Positions 48,727 to 56,845 of a stretch of DNA of 64,000 bases are shown here, in pieces. The position numbers were made by a program, and so were the translations under genes. The stretch is from Balneola sp. (lineage in GTDB: Bacteria; Bacteroidota; Rhodothermia; Balneolales; Balneolaceae): positions 219,748 through 283,747 of the forward strand of contig JAEPPZ010000002.1 of NCBI GenBank assembly GCA_017640785.1, written 5' to 3'. The notes beneath the pieces are model-generated. The model was given only the letters and a program-made list of their open reading frames with translations, was not told the origin of the DNA and made no database searches. The first letter of the stretch is position 1. The number at the start of each line of letters is the position of its first letter.

Positions 48727-50217
48727 CTATTCTGATTTTTTTTTGATACGCCAATATACGTTGATACCACTTAAAGTTACGCCCGGAATTCCTTGTCCGG
48801 GATAAGTTGTATCGCCCACAAGATATAATCCTGAGAATGGCGTTTGGTTTGGTGTCCATTTAAGCAAGCTGCGTGCCATGCTTTGCGGGATACCACCAAC
48901 CCTGCCTTTTTTGCGGTATACCCAATTTTGCCACGTAATGGGAGTAGCCGTATGAATTGTTTCGATATCACTTTGTTCAAAACCCGGTAGTTTCTGTTTT
49001 AGTGCTTCAACTATAAACTCTTCCGTTTGTTTCTTAGCAGATGCATAATCACCATTTAATGAAAACCAATATTCGGGTGAAGCGTGACATGATATATTGA
49101 GCGTTCGTTTTCCATCCGGAGCTCGTTCGACATCTCCTCTTCTTGACATAGATACAAATATCGAATCTGAATTTGTAAACGGAACAGTATCTCCTTCTTC
49201 CAAATGAATTTGATGGTGTAAACTCATTTCATTGGGATAAGTATCCGTGGTTGCAATGCCTAATGTTACCGCTCCCCACGCTTCATCAAAATCTTCAGAT
49301 TCTTCTACAAAATACTCTTTCATTTCTGATGAAGTTATGTCTTTCATATTCCATATCGGGATGTTGGAAACCACGATCGGAGCTTGGTAAATATTTCCTT
49401 TTTTGGTTTGAATGATGAACTCTTCTTCTTTTTTACTCAGATGAGTAACTGCTTCTCGAGTATGAAGTGCCCCTCCTTTTTCCTGAATAAAACTTCGGAT
49501 GGAGTTGATCATTTCCAACAATCCACCGGGTACATAAAAGTTAGAATAATTGGTATAGGTCAAACCGGCTGCACCAAATAAAAACGGTGTGTCTTCTGCT
49601 TTGGATTGAGCTGTGATCATTAACTGTTCGTCTACAAACCGACGAAACTTAGGTGTATCCACACCGAACTTTCTCATCACATCCTCAACCGACTGAATTG
49701 CATAAGGTAACACCCAAACATCTAAGGGAGAATTTGAGATCGCCAGTCTTCCCCAATCGGTTATATTCTGCGGTGGGAAAAAGGGATTTTTGAGTGATAC
49801 ATCCCAAACGGTATCAGAGACTTTTAACGCTTCTTCCCAGAATGCTTGTTGTGCCTGAGGATTTCCAAAAACTCGTCCGGCTTCTTCTATCCATTCTTCC
49901 CGATCTTTATACCGGATTATCTCCTCCCCATCTAATCGAACTGTCATGCTTGGAGTGATCTCTTCTCTTGGAATCTGAATTCCAGTTTCTTTCTCCAGTT
50001 TCCACAATGGTTGATTTTCATCAAATCCGATAAGTGTAGTCGCACCCGACTCAAACGTGAATCCCTTTCGGTAATACGATGAACTGCATCCGCCCGGAAC
50101 TGCCGCGGCTTCCAGGATCAACACTTTGTATCCGTCGTTGGCAAGCATCGCCCCTGCACTCATTCCACCCATTCCCGAGCCAATAATAATTACGTCGTAG
50201 TCTTTTTTGATAGTCAT
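48727..50217 (-). CDS. FAD-dependent oxidoreductase of the carotenoid desaturase/isomerase family
   Basis: About 496 residues from the ATG at 50217 (MTIKKDYDVIIIG). An upstream ATG at 50268 would add 17 residues rich in Cys/Asn that precede the FAD-binding strand and lie in repeat DNA, so I reject it. The Rossmann motif is GSGMGG, followed by PGGCSSSYYRKGFTFESGA. The C-terminal LVGDTTYPGQGIPGVTLSG is typical of CrtI/CrtISO/CrtD-type enzymes. A role in carotenoid desaturation or isomerisation fits the nearby isoprenoid gene ispG, but no other crt gene is visible, so substrate is unknown. Confidence 0.82.
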   Translation of the reverse strand: MTIKKDYDVIIIGSGMGGMSAGAMLANDGYKVLILEAAAVPGGCSSSYYRKGFTFESGATTLIGFDENQPLWKLEKETGIQIPREEITPSMTVRLDGEEIIRYKDREEWIEEAGRVFGNPQAQQAFWEEALKVSDTVWDVSLKNPFFPPQNITDWGRLAISNSPLDVWVLPYAIQSVEDVMRKFGVDTPKFRRFVDEQLMITAQSKAEDTPFLFGAAGLTYTNYSNFYVPGGLLEMINSIRSFIQEKGGALHTREAVTHLSKKEEEFIIQTKKGNIYQAPIVVSNIPIWNMKDITSSEMKEYFVEESEDFDEAWGAVTLGIATTDTYPNEMSLHHQIHLEEGDTVPFTNSDSIFVSMSRRGDVERAPDGKRTLNISCHASPEYWFSLNGDYASAKKQTEEFIVEALKQKLPGFEQSDIETIHTATPITWQNWVYRKKGRVGGIPQSMARSLLKWTPNQTPFSGLYLVGDTTYPGQGIPGVTLSGINVYWRIKKKSE

Positions 50218-50260
50218 GGATGCAGAACAACAATTATTAGCTAAAGTGTTCCATTTAATT

Positions 50261-50313
50261 GACGTCATCCTGAACCATGTGCTGAACTTGATTCAGTATT
50301 GTTTCAGGGTCTT
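50261..50313. repeat. ATCCTGAA-type palindromic repeat, left of the GIY-YIG gene
   Basis: Starts GACGTCATCCTGAA, contains a small inner hairpin (CTGAA-CTTGA-TTCAG) and ends GTTTCAGGGTCT, which pairs imperfectly with the start. It is the inverted counterpart of 50674-50700. Confidence 0.65.
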
Positions 50314-50344
50314 ATGAGCTACCTCATATCTATGAATCAATAAT

Positions 50345-50635
50345 TCAACCTCTTAAAGTCTCATACCAATCTTCCAGCTTTGGATTGTGTTGCTTTACCA
50401 AATTCCATTTCCATTCTTTATGCCAATTCTTTAATTGCTTTTCGCGATCAATGGCATCCACTATTGAATCGAACTCTTCTGCATAAACCAGAATAGTTAG
50501 CTTATACTTTGAATTGAACTCTGATCCTTTTCCTTGCTTATGCTCCCAGATTCTTCTTGCAAGATTTGAAGTAAACCCTATATAAAGTGTAGTTCTTTGA
50601 AAGTTAGTAAGAAAATATACATAGCCTTTGCTCAT
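50345..50635 (-). CDS. Small stand-alone GIY-YIG nuclease
   Basis: About 96 residues from the ATG at 50635 (MSKGYVYFLTN). The two halves of the family motif are GYVYFL and LYIGFTS, followed by the conserved Arg (NLARRIWEH), a Glu region (YAEEF), and the terminal REKQLKNWHKEWK helix. It is the URI/YhbQ-like single-domain type whose function is poorly known. Inverted copies of a palindromic repeat frame the gene at 50261-50313 and 50674-50700, so the unit of about 440 bp looks like a cassette inserted between polA and the carotenoid gene. Confidence 0.88.
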   Translation of the reverse strand: MSKGYVYFLTNFQRTTLYIGFTSNLARRIWEHKQGKGSEFNSKYKLTILVYAEEFDSIVDAIDREKQLKNWHKEWKWNLVKQHNPKLEDWYETLRG

Positions 50636-50673
50636 GCTTAGTAAGACAGATTGGACTACCATTCCTTACAAAG

Positions 50674-50700
50674 ATCCCGAAATAAATTCGGGATGACGTC
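50674..50700. repeat. ATCCCGAA-type palindromic repeat, right of the GIY-YIG gene
   Basis: A perfect 8-bp stem (ATCCCGAA/TTCGGGAT, loop ATAAA, 50674-50694) followed by GACGTC. The end TTCGGGATGACGTC is the reverse complement of the left repeat's start with one mismatch in 14. Confidence 0.68.
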
Positions 50701-50781
50701 CTTTTTGGGTCATGAATTTGTAAATCAGAATTATTACTAATTGAAAAATTCTTAATTCTTCATTGAGCCATTCTTAATTGA

Positions 50782-53532
50782 TCAATGCGCTTCCAGCCAA
50801 TTCTCTCCAATCCCCGCTTCAACTTTTAACGGAACATCCATCTCAAACGCCGATTCCATCAATTCTTCGATCTTCTTCGGAACTTCATCCAGTTCGCTTT
50901 CATGGATCTCAAAGATCAGTTCATCATGAACCTGAAGTAACATCCGGCTTTTTTTGTTGTTGTCTTTCAGCCAGTTGTGGATATTGATCATCGCCAGCTT
51001 TATCACATCTGCAGCCGTTCCCTGAATAGGCATATTGATCGCTACACGTTCAGCGAAACCACGGACATTCCAGTTTCCTGAATTGATATCCGGCACATAC
51101 CGACGTCTTCCGATCAATGTTTTCACATAACCATGTTCTTTGGCAAACTGTTTGGTGTCATTGATGTAATTCAGAATATTCGGAAATCTCTCGAAATACT
51201 CATCGATCATTTCCTTCCCTTCGGAATTTTCGATGCCGAGATTTTGAGCCAATCCATATGCACTTAATCCGTAAGGAATTCCAAAATTCACTTCTTTCGC
51301 TTTACGCCTGTGATCAGCAGTTACATCATCCAGTGAATCTAAGTGAAAGATCTCCTTAGCTGTTCTGGAGTGAATGTCTTCTCCGTTTTTAAACGCTTCT
51401 ATCATCGCTTCATCTTTAGCGATATGAGCGATCACCCTCAGTTCAACCTGCGAATAATCCGCAGACATCATTTTAAATCCTTCATCAGCAATAAATGCTT
51501 TCCTGATCTCACGACCTCGCTTTGTTCTGATCGGAATATTCTGAAGATTCGGATTGGAAGATGAAAGTCGACCGGTTGCCGCAACACTTTGATTGAAATC
51601 TGTATGAATTCTTCCGGTTGTTTCGTCAACAATGGAAGGCAAAGCATCTACATAAGTAGATTTTAGTTTCGCCAACTGACGATATTCCAAAATCAGATCC
51701 GGCATTTCGTACTTCACAGCCAGTTTTGTCAACACCGATTCATTGGTAGAATACTGACCTGTTTTGGTTTTCTTTCCTGCCGGTAATCCCAGTTTATCAA
51801 ATAAAATGGTTCCCAACTGTTGCGGAGAATTGATATTAAACTCCTCTCCAGCCTTCTCATAGATCTGTTTCTCCAATTCTTTAAGATCCATTGCCAGATC
51901 TTCGGAAAACCCTTCCAGCATGCCAACATCCAGCTTTACTCCCTGATATTCGATCTCGGCAAGTACTTCCATCAACGGAAATTCCACTGTTTTCGCAACT
52001 TCATCCAATTCATCTTTGGTGAGCTGTTCGCTAAAGATCTCATACAATCGTAAAGTTATATCTGCATCTTCACACGCATACAAATACACTTCTTCAGGAG
52101 TCAGATCTGCCATGGAAATTTGTCGCTTTCCCTTTCCGATCAATGCTTCAATCGGAACAGGCTCATAATTCAGATACTTTTTCGACAGTTCATCCATCTT
52201 GATCTTTTGAGTTGCATCAATGAGATATGCAGCGATCATGGTATCAAATGGCTTTCCTTTGATCTGAATTCCTGCTCGATGGAGAATCAGCCAATCGAAC
52301 TTATAGTTATGTGCCACAAGGGTTTTACTTTCATCTTCAAACAACGGACGAATAACTTCCACCACTTCTTTTTCATCCAAAGCTCCTTCAACATTTACAG
52401 GAATATAAAACCCCATTCCGGGCTTGGCTGAAAATGAAAATCCTACCAATGAAGCCGAAACAGGATTCGGAGAATTTGTCTCTGTATCAAAACAGATCAC
52501 GGACTCTTTCTTTAGATCCTCAACAAGCTTTTTAACCCCATCTATGTCTTTGATCAGCTCATATGCATTCTTTTCTTCGTCGAGCTTTTCAATCGGTTCT
52601 TCTTCAACAAAAGTCCCGAAAAGATCTCCCTGACCACCTGCTTTATTTTCGATGGGCTCTTCGCCTAAATATCTCTTTGTCAGAGTTCTGAACTCCATTC
52701 TTTTGAAAAAAGCTCCCAGATCATTCTTATTGGGGCCATTCCATTCCAACTCTTCCCATTCGACCGTATTTGGCACATCCGTTTTGATGGTAACCATGAA
52801 TTTGGCATGCATCGCCTGATCTGCAAATTCCTGTAATCCCTCACGCTGTCTTTTTGCGGAAATGGTGTCCGCTTTGGCGATGGCTTCTTCCAAAGAACCA
52901 AATTCATTGATCAGTTTAGGAGCTCCTTTCTTTCCGATGCCCGGAACTCCCGGTATGTTATCTGAAGCATCACCGATTATTGCCAGCACATCGATTACCT
53001 GATCCGGATACACTCCGAAATAATCATGTACTCCTTCTCTGTCGATAATATTAAATCCGCCGTCTTTGTTATCGGGTTTCATCATTCTCACATGATCGTG
53101 CACCAATTGCATAAAATCCTTATCAGGAGTAACCAGATACACATCCACATCATCTGCATTTGCACCTGAAGCAATGGTTCCGATGATATCATCAGCCTCA
53201 TAACCATCCTGCTCAATATTCTTGATTCCCCAATTCTCTACCATTTCCTTGATCAGAGGAATTCCCACTTTTAGTTCATCAGGCTGTGGTGGCCGTTGAG
53301 CTTTGTAGGTTTCGTCGGCATCATGACGGAATGTAGCAGCTTTGGTATCCCAGGCAACGGCAATGTGTGTAGGTTTTTCTTCGTCCAGCATACGAACCAA
53401 TGTGTTCGCGAATCCAAGCACAGGACCGGTGGCTATTCCTTCAGAATTTTTAAGTCGAGAATTAACAAATGCGAAATGAGCACGATAAGCCAGTGCCATC
53501 CCATCAAGTAAAAAAAGAAGTTTCTTTGACAT
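50782..53532 (-). CDS. polA: DNA polymerase I
   Basis: The 916-residue enzyme has all three domains. The 5'-3' flap nuclease (1-290) has LLFLLDGMALAYRAHF, DGYEADDIIG, TPDKDFMQL and GDASDNIPG with a helix-hairpin-helix. The 3'-5' proofreading domain (about 330-520) keeps its acidic residues (CFDTETN, ACEDADITLR). The polymerase domain has motif A DYSQVELRV, motif B RRKAKEVNFGIPYG and motif C VHDELIFE. It works in Okazaki-fragment maturation and excision repair. Proofreading appears active, unlike in Taq-type enzymes. Confidence 0.97.
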   Translation of the reverse strand: MSKKLLFLLDGMALAYRAHFAFVNSRLKNSEGIATGPVLGFANTLVRMLDEEKPTHIAVAWDTKAATFRHDADETYKAQRPPQPDELKVGIPLIKEMVENWGIKNIEQDGYEADDIIGTIASGANADDVDVYLVTPDKDFMQLVHDHVRMMKPDNKDGGFNIIDREGVHDYFGVYPDQVIDVLAIIGDASDNIPGVPGIGKKGAPKLINEFGSLEEAIAKADTISAKRQREGLQEFADQAMHAKFMVTIKTDVPNTVEWEELEWNGPNKNDLGAFFKRMEFRTLTKRYLGEEPIENKAGGQGDLFGTFVEEEPIEKLDEEKNAYELIKDIDGVKKLVEDLKKESVICFDTETNSPNPVSASLVGFSFSAKPGMGFYIPVNVEGALDEKEVVEVIRPLFEDESKTLVAHNYKFDWLILHRAGIQIKGKPFDTMIAAYLIDATQKIKMDELSKKYLNYEPVPIEALIGKGKRQISMADLTPEEVYLYACEDADITLRLYEIFSEQLTKDELDEVAKTVEFPLMEVLAEIEYQGVKLDVGMLEGFSEDLAMDLKELEKQIYEKAGEEFNINSPQQLGTILFDKLGLPAGKKTKTGQYSTNESVLTKLAVKYEMPDLILEYRQLAKLKSTYVDALPSIVDETTGRIHTDFNQSVAATGRLSSSNPNLQNIPIRTKRGREIRKAFIADEGFKMMSADYSQVELRVIAHIAKDEAMIEAFKNGEDIHSRTAKEIFHLDSLDDVTADHRRKAKEVNFGIPYGLSAYGLAQNLGIENSEGKEMIDEYFERFPNILNYINDTKQFAKEHGYVKTLIGRRRYVPDINSGNWNVRGFAERVAINMPIQGTAADVIKLAMINIHNWLKDNNKKSRMLLQVHDELIFEIHESELDEVPKKIEELMESAFEMDVPLKVEAGIGENWLEAH

Positions 53533-53611
53533 GTAGTCTTTTATTTGTCGAAATTGTAGTCTTTGAAACTAAAGGTTTTGACATTAATTCCGAATTCAGA
53601 TTCTAAATCAT

Positions 53612-54610
53612 TTGAATAATTTTACTCAACAACTTCAACAACTCCCAAAAGTAGAACTGCACGTTCATCTGGATTGCTCACTGAGCTTTCAGGTAGTTCA
53701 GAAATTACTCCCCGGAACAACTCAGGAAGAATACAACGAGCGTTTTGTAGCTCCCGAAAACTGCGGTAGCTTAGTTGAGTACATAAAATGTGCCTCTGCC
53801 AGCATAGACATCATGCAAACCAGAGAGCAACTGGAATTAGTTACACTGGATTTTATTGAGCAGCTAAAAGCGGATAATGTTATTTATTGTGAAGTTCGCT
53901 TTGCACCCCTTCAGCACTTGAATCAAGGATTAACTGCAAAAGAAGTTGTTGAAACCGTCAACGAAACCATTTCGAAAGCCACAGCTGAACTGGAGATAGA
54001 AGTTCGATTGATCTTATGCTCTCTTCGCCATTTTTCGGAGTCACAGAGTTTAGAAACCGTTCAATTGGTTCGTGATTTCAAAGGCACAAATGTGGTTGGT
54101 TTTGATCTTGCAGCGGATGAAGCCGGCTATCCAATTGATGAGCATAAATCAGCCTTCGAATTTGCAAGAGAAAACGAAATTCCTTGCACTTGTCATGCAG
54201 GAGAAGCATGTGGACCTAAAAATGTATGGGAAGCCATTGATGAGCTTCATGTCCGGAGAATCGGTCACGGAGTGCGAAGTTATGAAGACTCTACACTGAT
54301 GGAATATCTCAAAGAAAAAGATATTCATCTGGAAGTTTGCCCAACTAGTAATATCAAAACGGGAATCTATCCGAAACTGGCAAATCATAATATCGATAAG
54401 ATTTACAGATCCGGAGTTTCTCTGAGTGTGAATACAGACGGCAGATCACTTTCCAATGTGAGTTTGTTTGATGAATACAAAAACCTGAACACCCATTTTG
54501 ACTGGAAGCTTAAAGACTACTTAGCAACCAATCTCTTCGCCATCGAAGCTGCCTTTGTGGATGAGGAAACTAAAACCAGTTTGAAAAAGAAGCTTCTTGA
54601 TCAATATTAA
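53612..54610 (+). CDS. add: Adenosine deaminase family protein
   Basis: 332 residues from a TTG start (MNNFTQQLQQLPKVELHVH). The metal-binding HxH is His17/His19. Other active-site segments are CHAGEACGP (catalytic Glu), RIGHGVR and LEVCPTSNIKTG. The last metal aspartate lies in NTDGRS. The usual HLDG(S/A) motif is HLDCSL, with Cys22 in place of glycine. The enzyme should deaminate adenosine or a close analogue in purine salvage. No purine genes are adjacent; a set of REP-like repeats follows directly. Confidence 0.88.
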   Translation: MNNFTQQLQQLPKVELHVHLDCSLSFQVVQKLLPGTTQEEYNERFVAPENCGSLVEYIKCASASIDIMQTREQLELVTLDFIEQLKADNVIYCEVRFAPLQHLNQGLTAKEVVETVNETISKATAELEIEVRLILCSLRHFSESQSLETVQLVRDFKGTNVVGFDLAADEAGYPIDEHKSAFEFARENEIPCTCHAGEACGPKNVWEAIDELHVRRIGHGVRSYEDSTLMEYLKEKDIHLEVCPTSNIKTGIYPKLANHNIDKIYRSGVSLSVNTDGRSLSNVSLFDEYKNLNTHFDWKLKDYLATNLFAIEAAFVDEETKTSLKKKLLDQY

Positions 54611-54612
54611 AT

Positions 54613-54899
54613 TGATTCCGGACGTAAACGTCCTCCTAGTTTAATCTCTATGATTATATTCAGGAATTTTAACCAGCAGATCCTTTAGGTTCTGCGCTTT
54701 TCTAACAACGCCTCTTTCCATTTCCAAACTCTTCTGTGCCACCAACACGGACGTAAACGTCCTCCTAGTTTAATCTCTTTGATTAGTTGCAGACATTTTA
54801 ACCAGCAGATCCTTTAGGTTCTGCGCTTTTTCAACAACGCCCCTTTCCTTTTCCAAATTCTGTACCACCAACACGGACGTAAACGTCCTCCTAGTTTAA
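54613..54899. repeat. Composite tandem REP-like array (two full units plus one arm)
   Basis: Two near-identical units of about 127 bp contain the palindrome GGACGT-AA-ACGTCC at 54620, 54749 and 54875. It is always followed by TCCTAGTTTAA. A second hairpin, GCAGATCCTTTAGGTTCTGC, lies at 54676-54695 and 54805-54824. Read on the minus strand, each first palindrome is preceded by GGAG, the tetranucleotide typical of REPs mobilised by RAYT transposases. The spacing is 129 and 126 bp. No gene lies inside. Confidence 0.8.
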
Positions 54900-54909
54900 A
54901 GCCGATTTT

Positions 54910-54954
54910 AACTCCTAACTCCTAACTCCTAACTCCTAACTCCTAACTCCTAAC
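54910..54954. repeat. Heptamer microsatellite (AACTCCT)6
   Basis: Six perfect copies of AACTCCT plus AAC lie 83 bp before the RsbU-like gene. Such a run could vary by slippage. It is upstream of, not within, the coding region, so any effect would be on promoter spacing. Confidence 0.9.
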
Positions 54955-55037
54955 ATCGAAAGATTAATCAAGCCAATTCAAAACTTTTTGACTATTATTA
55001 CGAACAAGGCACAAATAAATAATCACAAGCACATACT

Positions 55038-56177
55038 TTGAGTTTAAAAAACGAAGCACAGTCGGGTTACGGAACCAAGAAATTCTATCAGGAATATGTT
55101 TCCGGAATGTCAAAAGACCGTATTTCCAAAGAGCTCACCGCCGATACCGATCGTTTAAAACTGTTATACAAAGAAGCTGTTGAAGACATTGAACGCCAAC
55201 AAGGACAAAATCTTCCGGGACATGTTAAATTCCTTCGAGTATTTTCAGATCTGACTCAACGCCTTAATCCTACAAGAAGGTTAGCATTCGGTTTAGGCTC
55301 TGTTGGATTTGTATCTCACTATTTAGTAAATATTTTTGGGTTAGAGGGAATTGTTTTCTTTTCTGAGTTACTTCTCCCCTTTGGTTTTGTATCTATGTTT
55401 CTGCTGCTATTAGTAGAGTTACTTGAGAAATCTGACGTACAAAAAGAGATCGATCTTGCCAGGGATATTCAGTTAAGCCTGTTGCCAAGCACATCACTTA
55501 ATAAGAAGAATTTAGAAGTCTATTCCTTTGCGCACACAGCTAAAGAAGTAGGCGGTGATTATCTGGATGTGATCGATACTGAAAAAGGTACCTATGTAAT
55601 TATTGCTGATGTTTCCGGAAAAGGACTTTCTGCGGCTCTGTATATGGTAAGGATGCAGGCGTTAGTAAATATGTTGGTCACCAAAGAACACCCTTCACCA
55701 AAAGATCTGTTCATTCAATTAAACGATTACGTAAAAAGTAACAGCCGTGATAAGACCTTTGTAACCGGATGTGTGGGATTTTTCCCAAATGACAAAGAAG
55801 AATTCGAATATGTTCGCGCCGGACATAATATTCCGATCTACTACAGCAGAGAAAGAGATACTACGTTTAATTTAAAAGCTGAAGGATTCGCTTTAGGAAT
55901 GACTAACAGTGCCTTGCTTGCAAAACATCTTGAAGTAAAGAAATTTCATTTCAAACCCGGTGATTCTGTTCTTTTTTATACAGATGGGTTAAACGAATCC
56001 AGAAACTATCGTGGTGAAGAATATGGTGAAGAACGTATTCAGTCCTTGATGGAGATCTATGGTTCACTTCATGCCAAAACCATTGTTAAAAAACTCCAAA
56101 GCTCTTTAGAAGCCTTCATCGGTCAGGAAGCTCCTCTTGATGACGTGACTTTTACGTGCGTACACAGGCCTGAGTAA
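55038..56177 (+). CDS. RsbU/SpoIIE-type PP2C serine phosphatase, membrane-associated
   Basis: 379 residues from a TTG start. A basic, helical N-terminal region (1-85) is followed by two membrane segments (about 88-130). The linker DIQLSLLP precedes a PP2C phosphatase domain (about 165-375) with metal-binding GGDYLD, DVSGKGLSAAL, AGHN and FYTDGLNES. Such phosphatases dephosphorylate anti-anti-sigma proteins in partner-switching stress pathways. No anti-sigma or STAS gene is adjacent, so the partner is elsewhere. Confidence 0.88.
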   Translation: MSLKNEAQSGYGTKKFYQEYVSGMSKDRISKELTADTDRLKLLYKEAVEDIERQQGQNLPGHVKFLRVFSDLTQRLNPTRRLAFGLGSVGFVSHYLVNIFGLEGIVFFSELLLPFGFVSMFLLLLVELLEKSDVQKEIDLARDIQLSLLPSTSLNKKNLEVYSFAHTAKEVGGDYLDVIDTEKGTYVIIADVSGKGLSAALYMVRMQALVNMLVTKEHPSPKDLFIQLNDYVKSNSRDKTFVTGCVGFFPNDKEEFEYVRAGHNIPIYYSRERDTTFNLKAEGFALGMTNSALLAKHLEVKKFHFKPGDSVLFYTDGLNESRNYRGEEYGEERIQSLMEIYGSLHAKTIVKKLQSSLEAFIGQEAPLDDVTFTCVHRPE

Positions 56178-56260
56178 GGATCACTGATTGCATTGATTTT
56201 TTTTGATTTACGCTGATTTCCCATCCGCGAAAATTACTAACAATCACAAAACCAGCCATC

Positions 56261-56294
56261 AAAAAAAGCCAACCCGATTTCTCGAATTGGCTTT
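56261..56294 (-). terminator. Rho-independent terminator of the tmRNA gene
   Basis: On the minus strand an 8-bp stem AAAGCCAA/TTGGCTTT with a 14-nt loop is followed by a run of seven Ts, 8 bp after the mature tmRNA end. A few Ts on the other side mean it may also stop the RsbU-like transcript. Confidence 0.82.
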
Positions 56295-56301
56295 AATTTT
56301 G

Positions 56302-56668
56302 TGGAGGTGCGGGGAGTCGAACCCCGGTCCGAAACAGTAAACCTACAAACATCTACATGTTTAGTTACTGATTAAATTTCGCGAGAAGCCGAGCCCAGTA
56401 ACAAAGCGACTTCAAGCTATTCTGTTTAAGTTTTACGCATTGCAGACAGAAAACACCAATACGCTATCCTATCTTGTATGATGTTCAGCCCGGCACTGAT
56501 AGGCACGCTAACCGGGGGAACAGCTTAGTCAGCTTACGCTGCTAGGCGGTATGAGTAATTATTGTCAATTACATTAATTTCCATAATGGTTATTATTACG
56601 AGATCCATTGGACAATCTCGACATGCAACCTGCGATATTACGCGTCCCGTCGAAGCCAGAACACCCCC
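56302..56668 (-). ncRNA. ssrA: Transfer-messenger RNA (tmRNA), one-piece
   Basis: The 5' end reads GGGGGTGTTCTGGCTTCGACG and the 3' end GTTCGACTCCCCGCACCTCCA. The acceptor GGGGGTG pairs with CACCTCC (one G-U), and the T arm has GGTTCGACTCC. CCA is not encoded (the next bases are CAA). The tag frame is at 56572-56534: GTA ATT GAC AAT AAT TAC TCA TAC CGC CTA GCA GCG TAA. It gives VIDNNYSYRLAA if GTA is the resume codon. It rescues stalled ribosomes together with SmpB. The gene is 367 nt, a normal size. Confidence 0.95.
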
Positions 56669-56845
56669 ATCTTTGTTGCGCACCTAAAATACGAATAATT
56701 TGAGACAATATTTTCCTCTATAAAATAAGAATTTTGAATGCGTGAATTCTAAATTTTGAATTTGGGTTACACATTTAATACTAAGATCTTCTTTAACTAG
56801 AGGGCAAATTCAAAATCCATAATTTAAAATTCATAATTCAATACA

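Noticed and set aside
50218-50268. Upstream ATG at 50268 for the carotenoid desaturase-like gene
   Set aside because: It adds 17 residues before the FAD-binding strand and reaches into the palindromic repeat; the ATG at 50217 gives the normal family start.
54613-54954. CRISPR-like array
   Set aside because: The repeat units are about 127 bp, nearly identical throughout, with palindromes at each end and no unique spacers. No cas genes are present.
56310-56335. tRNA gene suggested by a T-arm and acceptor-like sequence
   Set aside because: There is no anticodon arm at tRNA distance. The sequence is the 3' half of the tmRNA tRNA-like domain.
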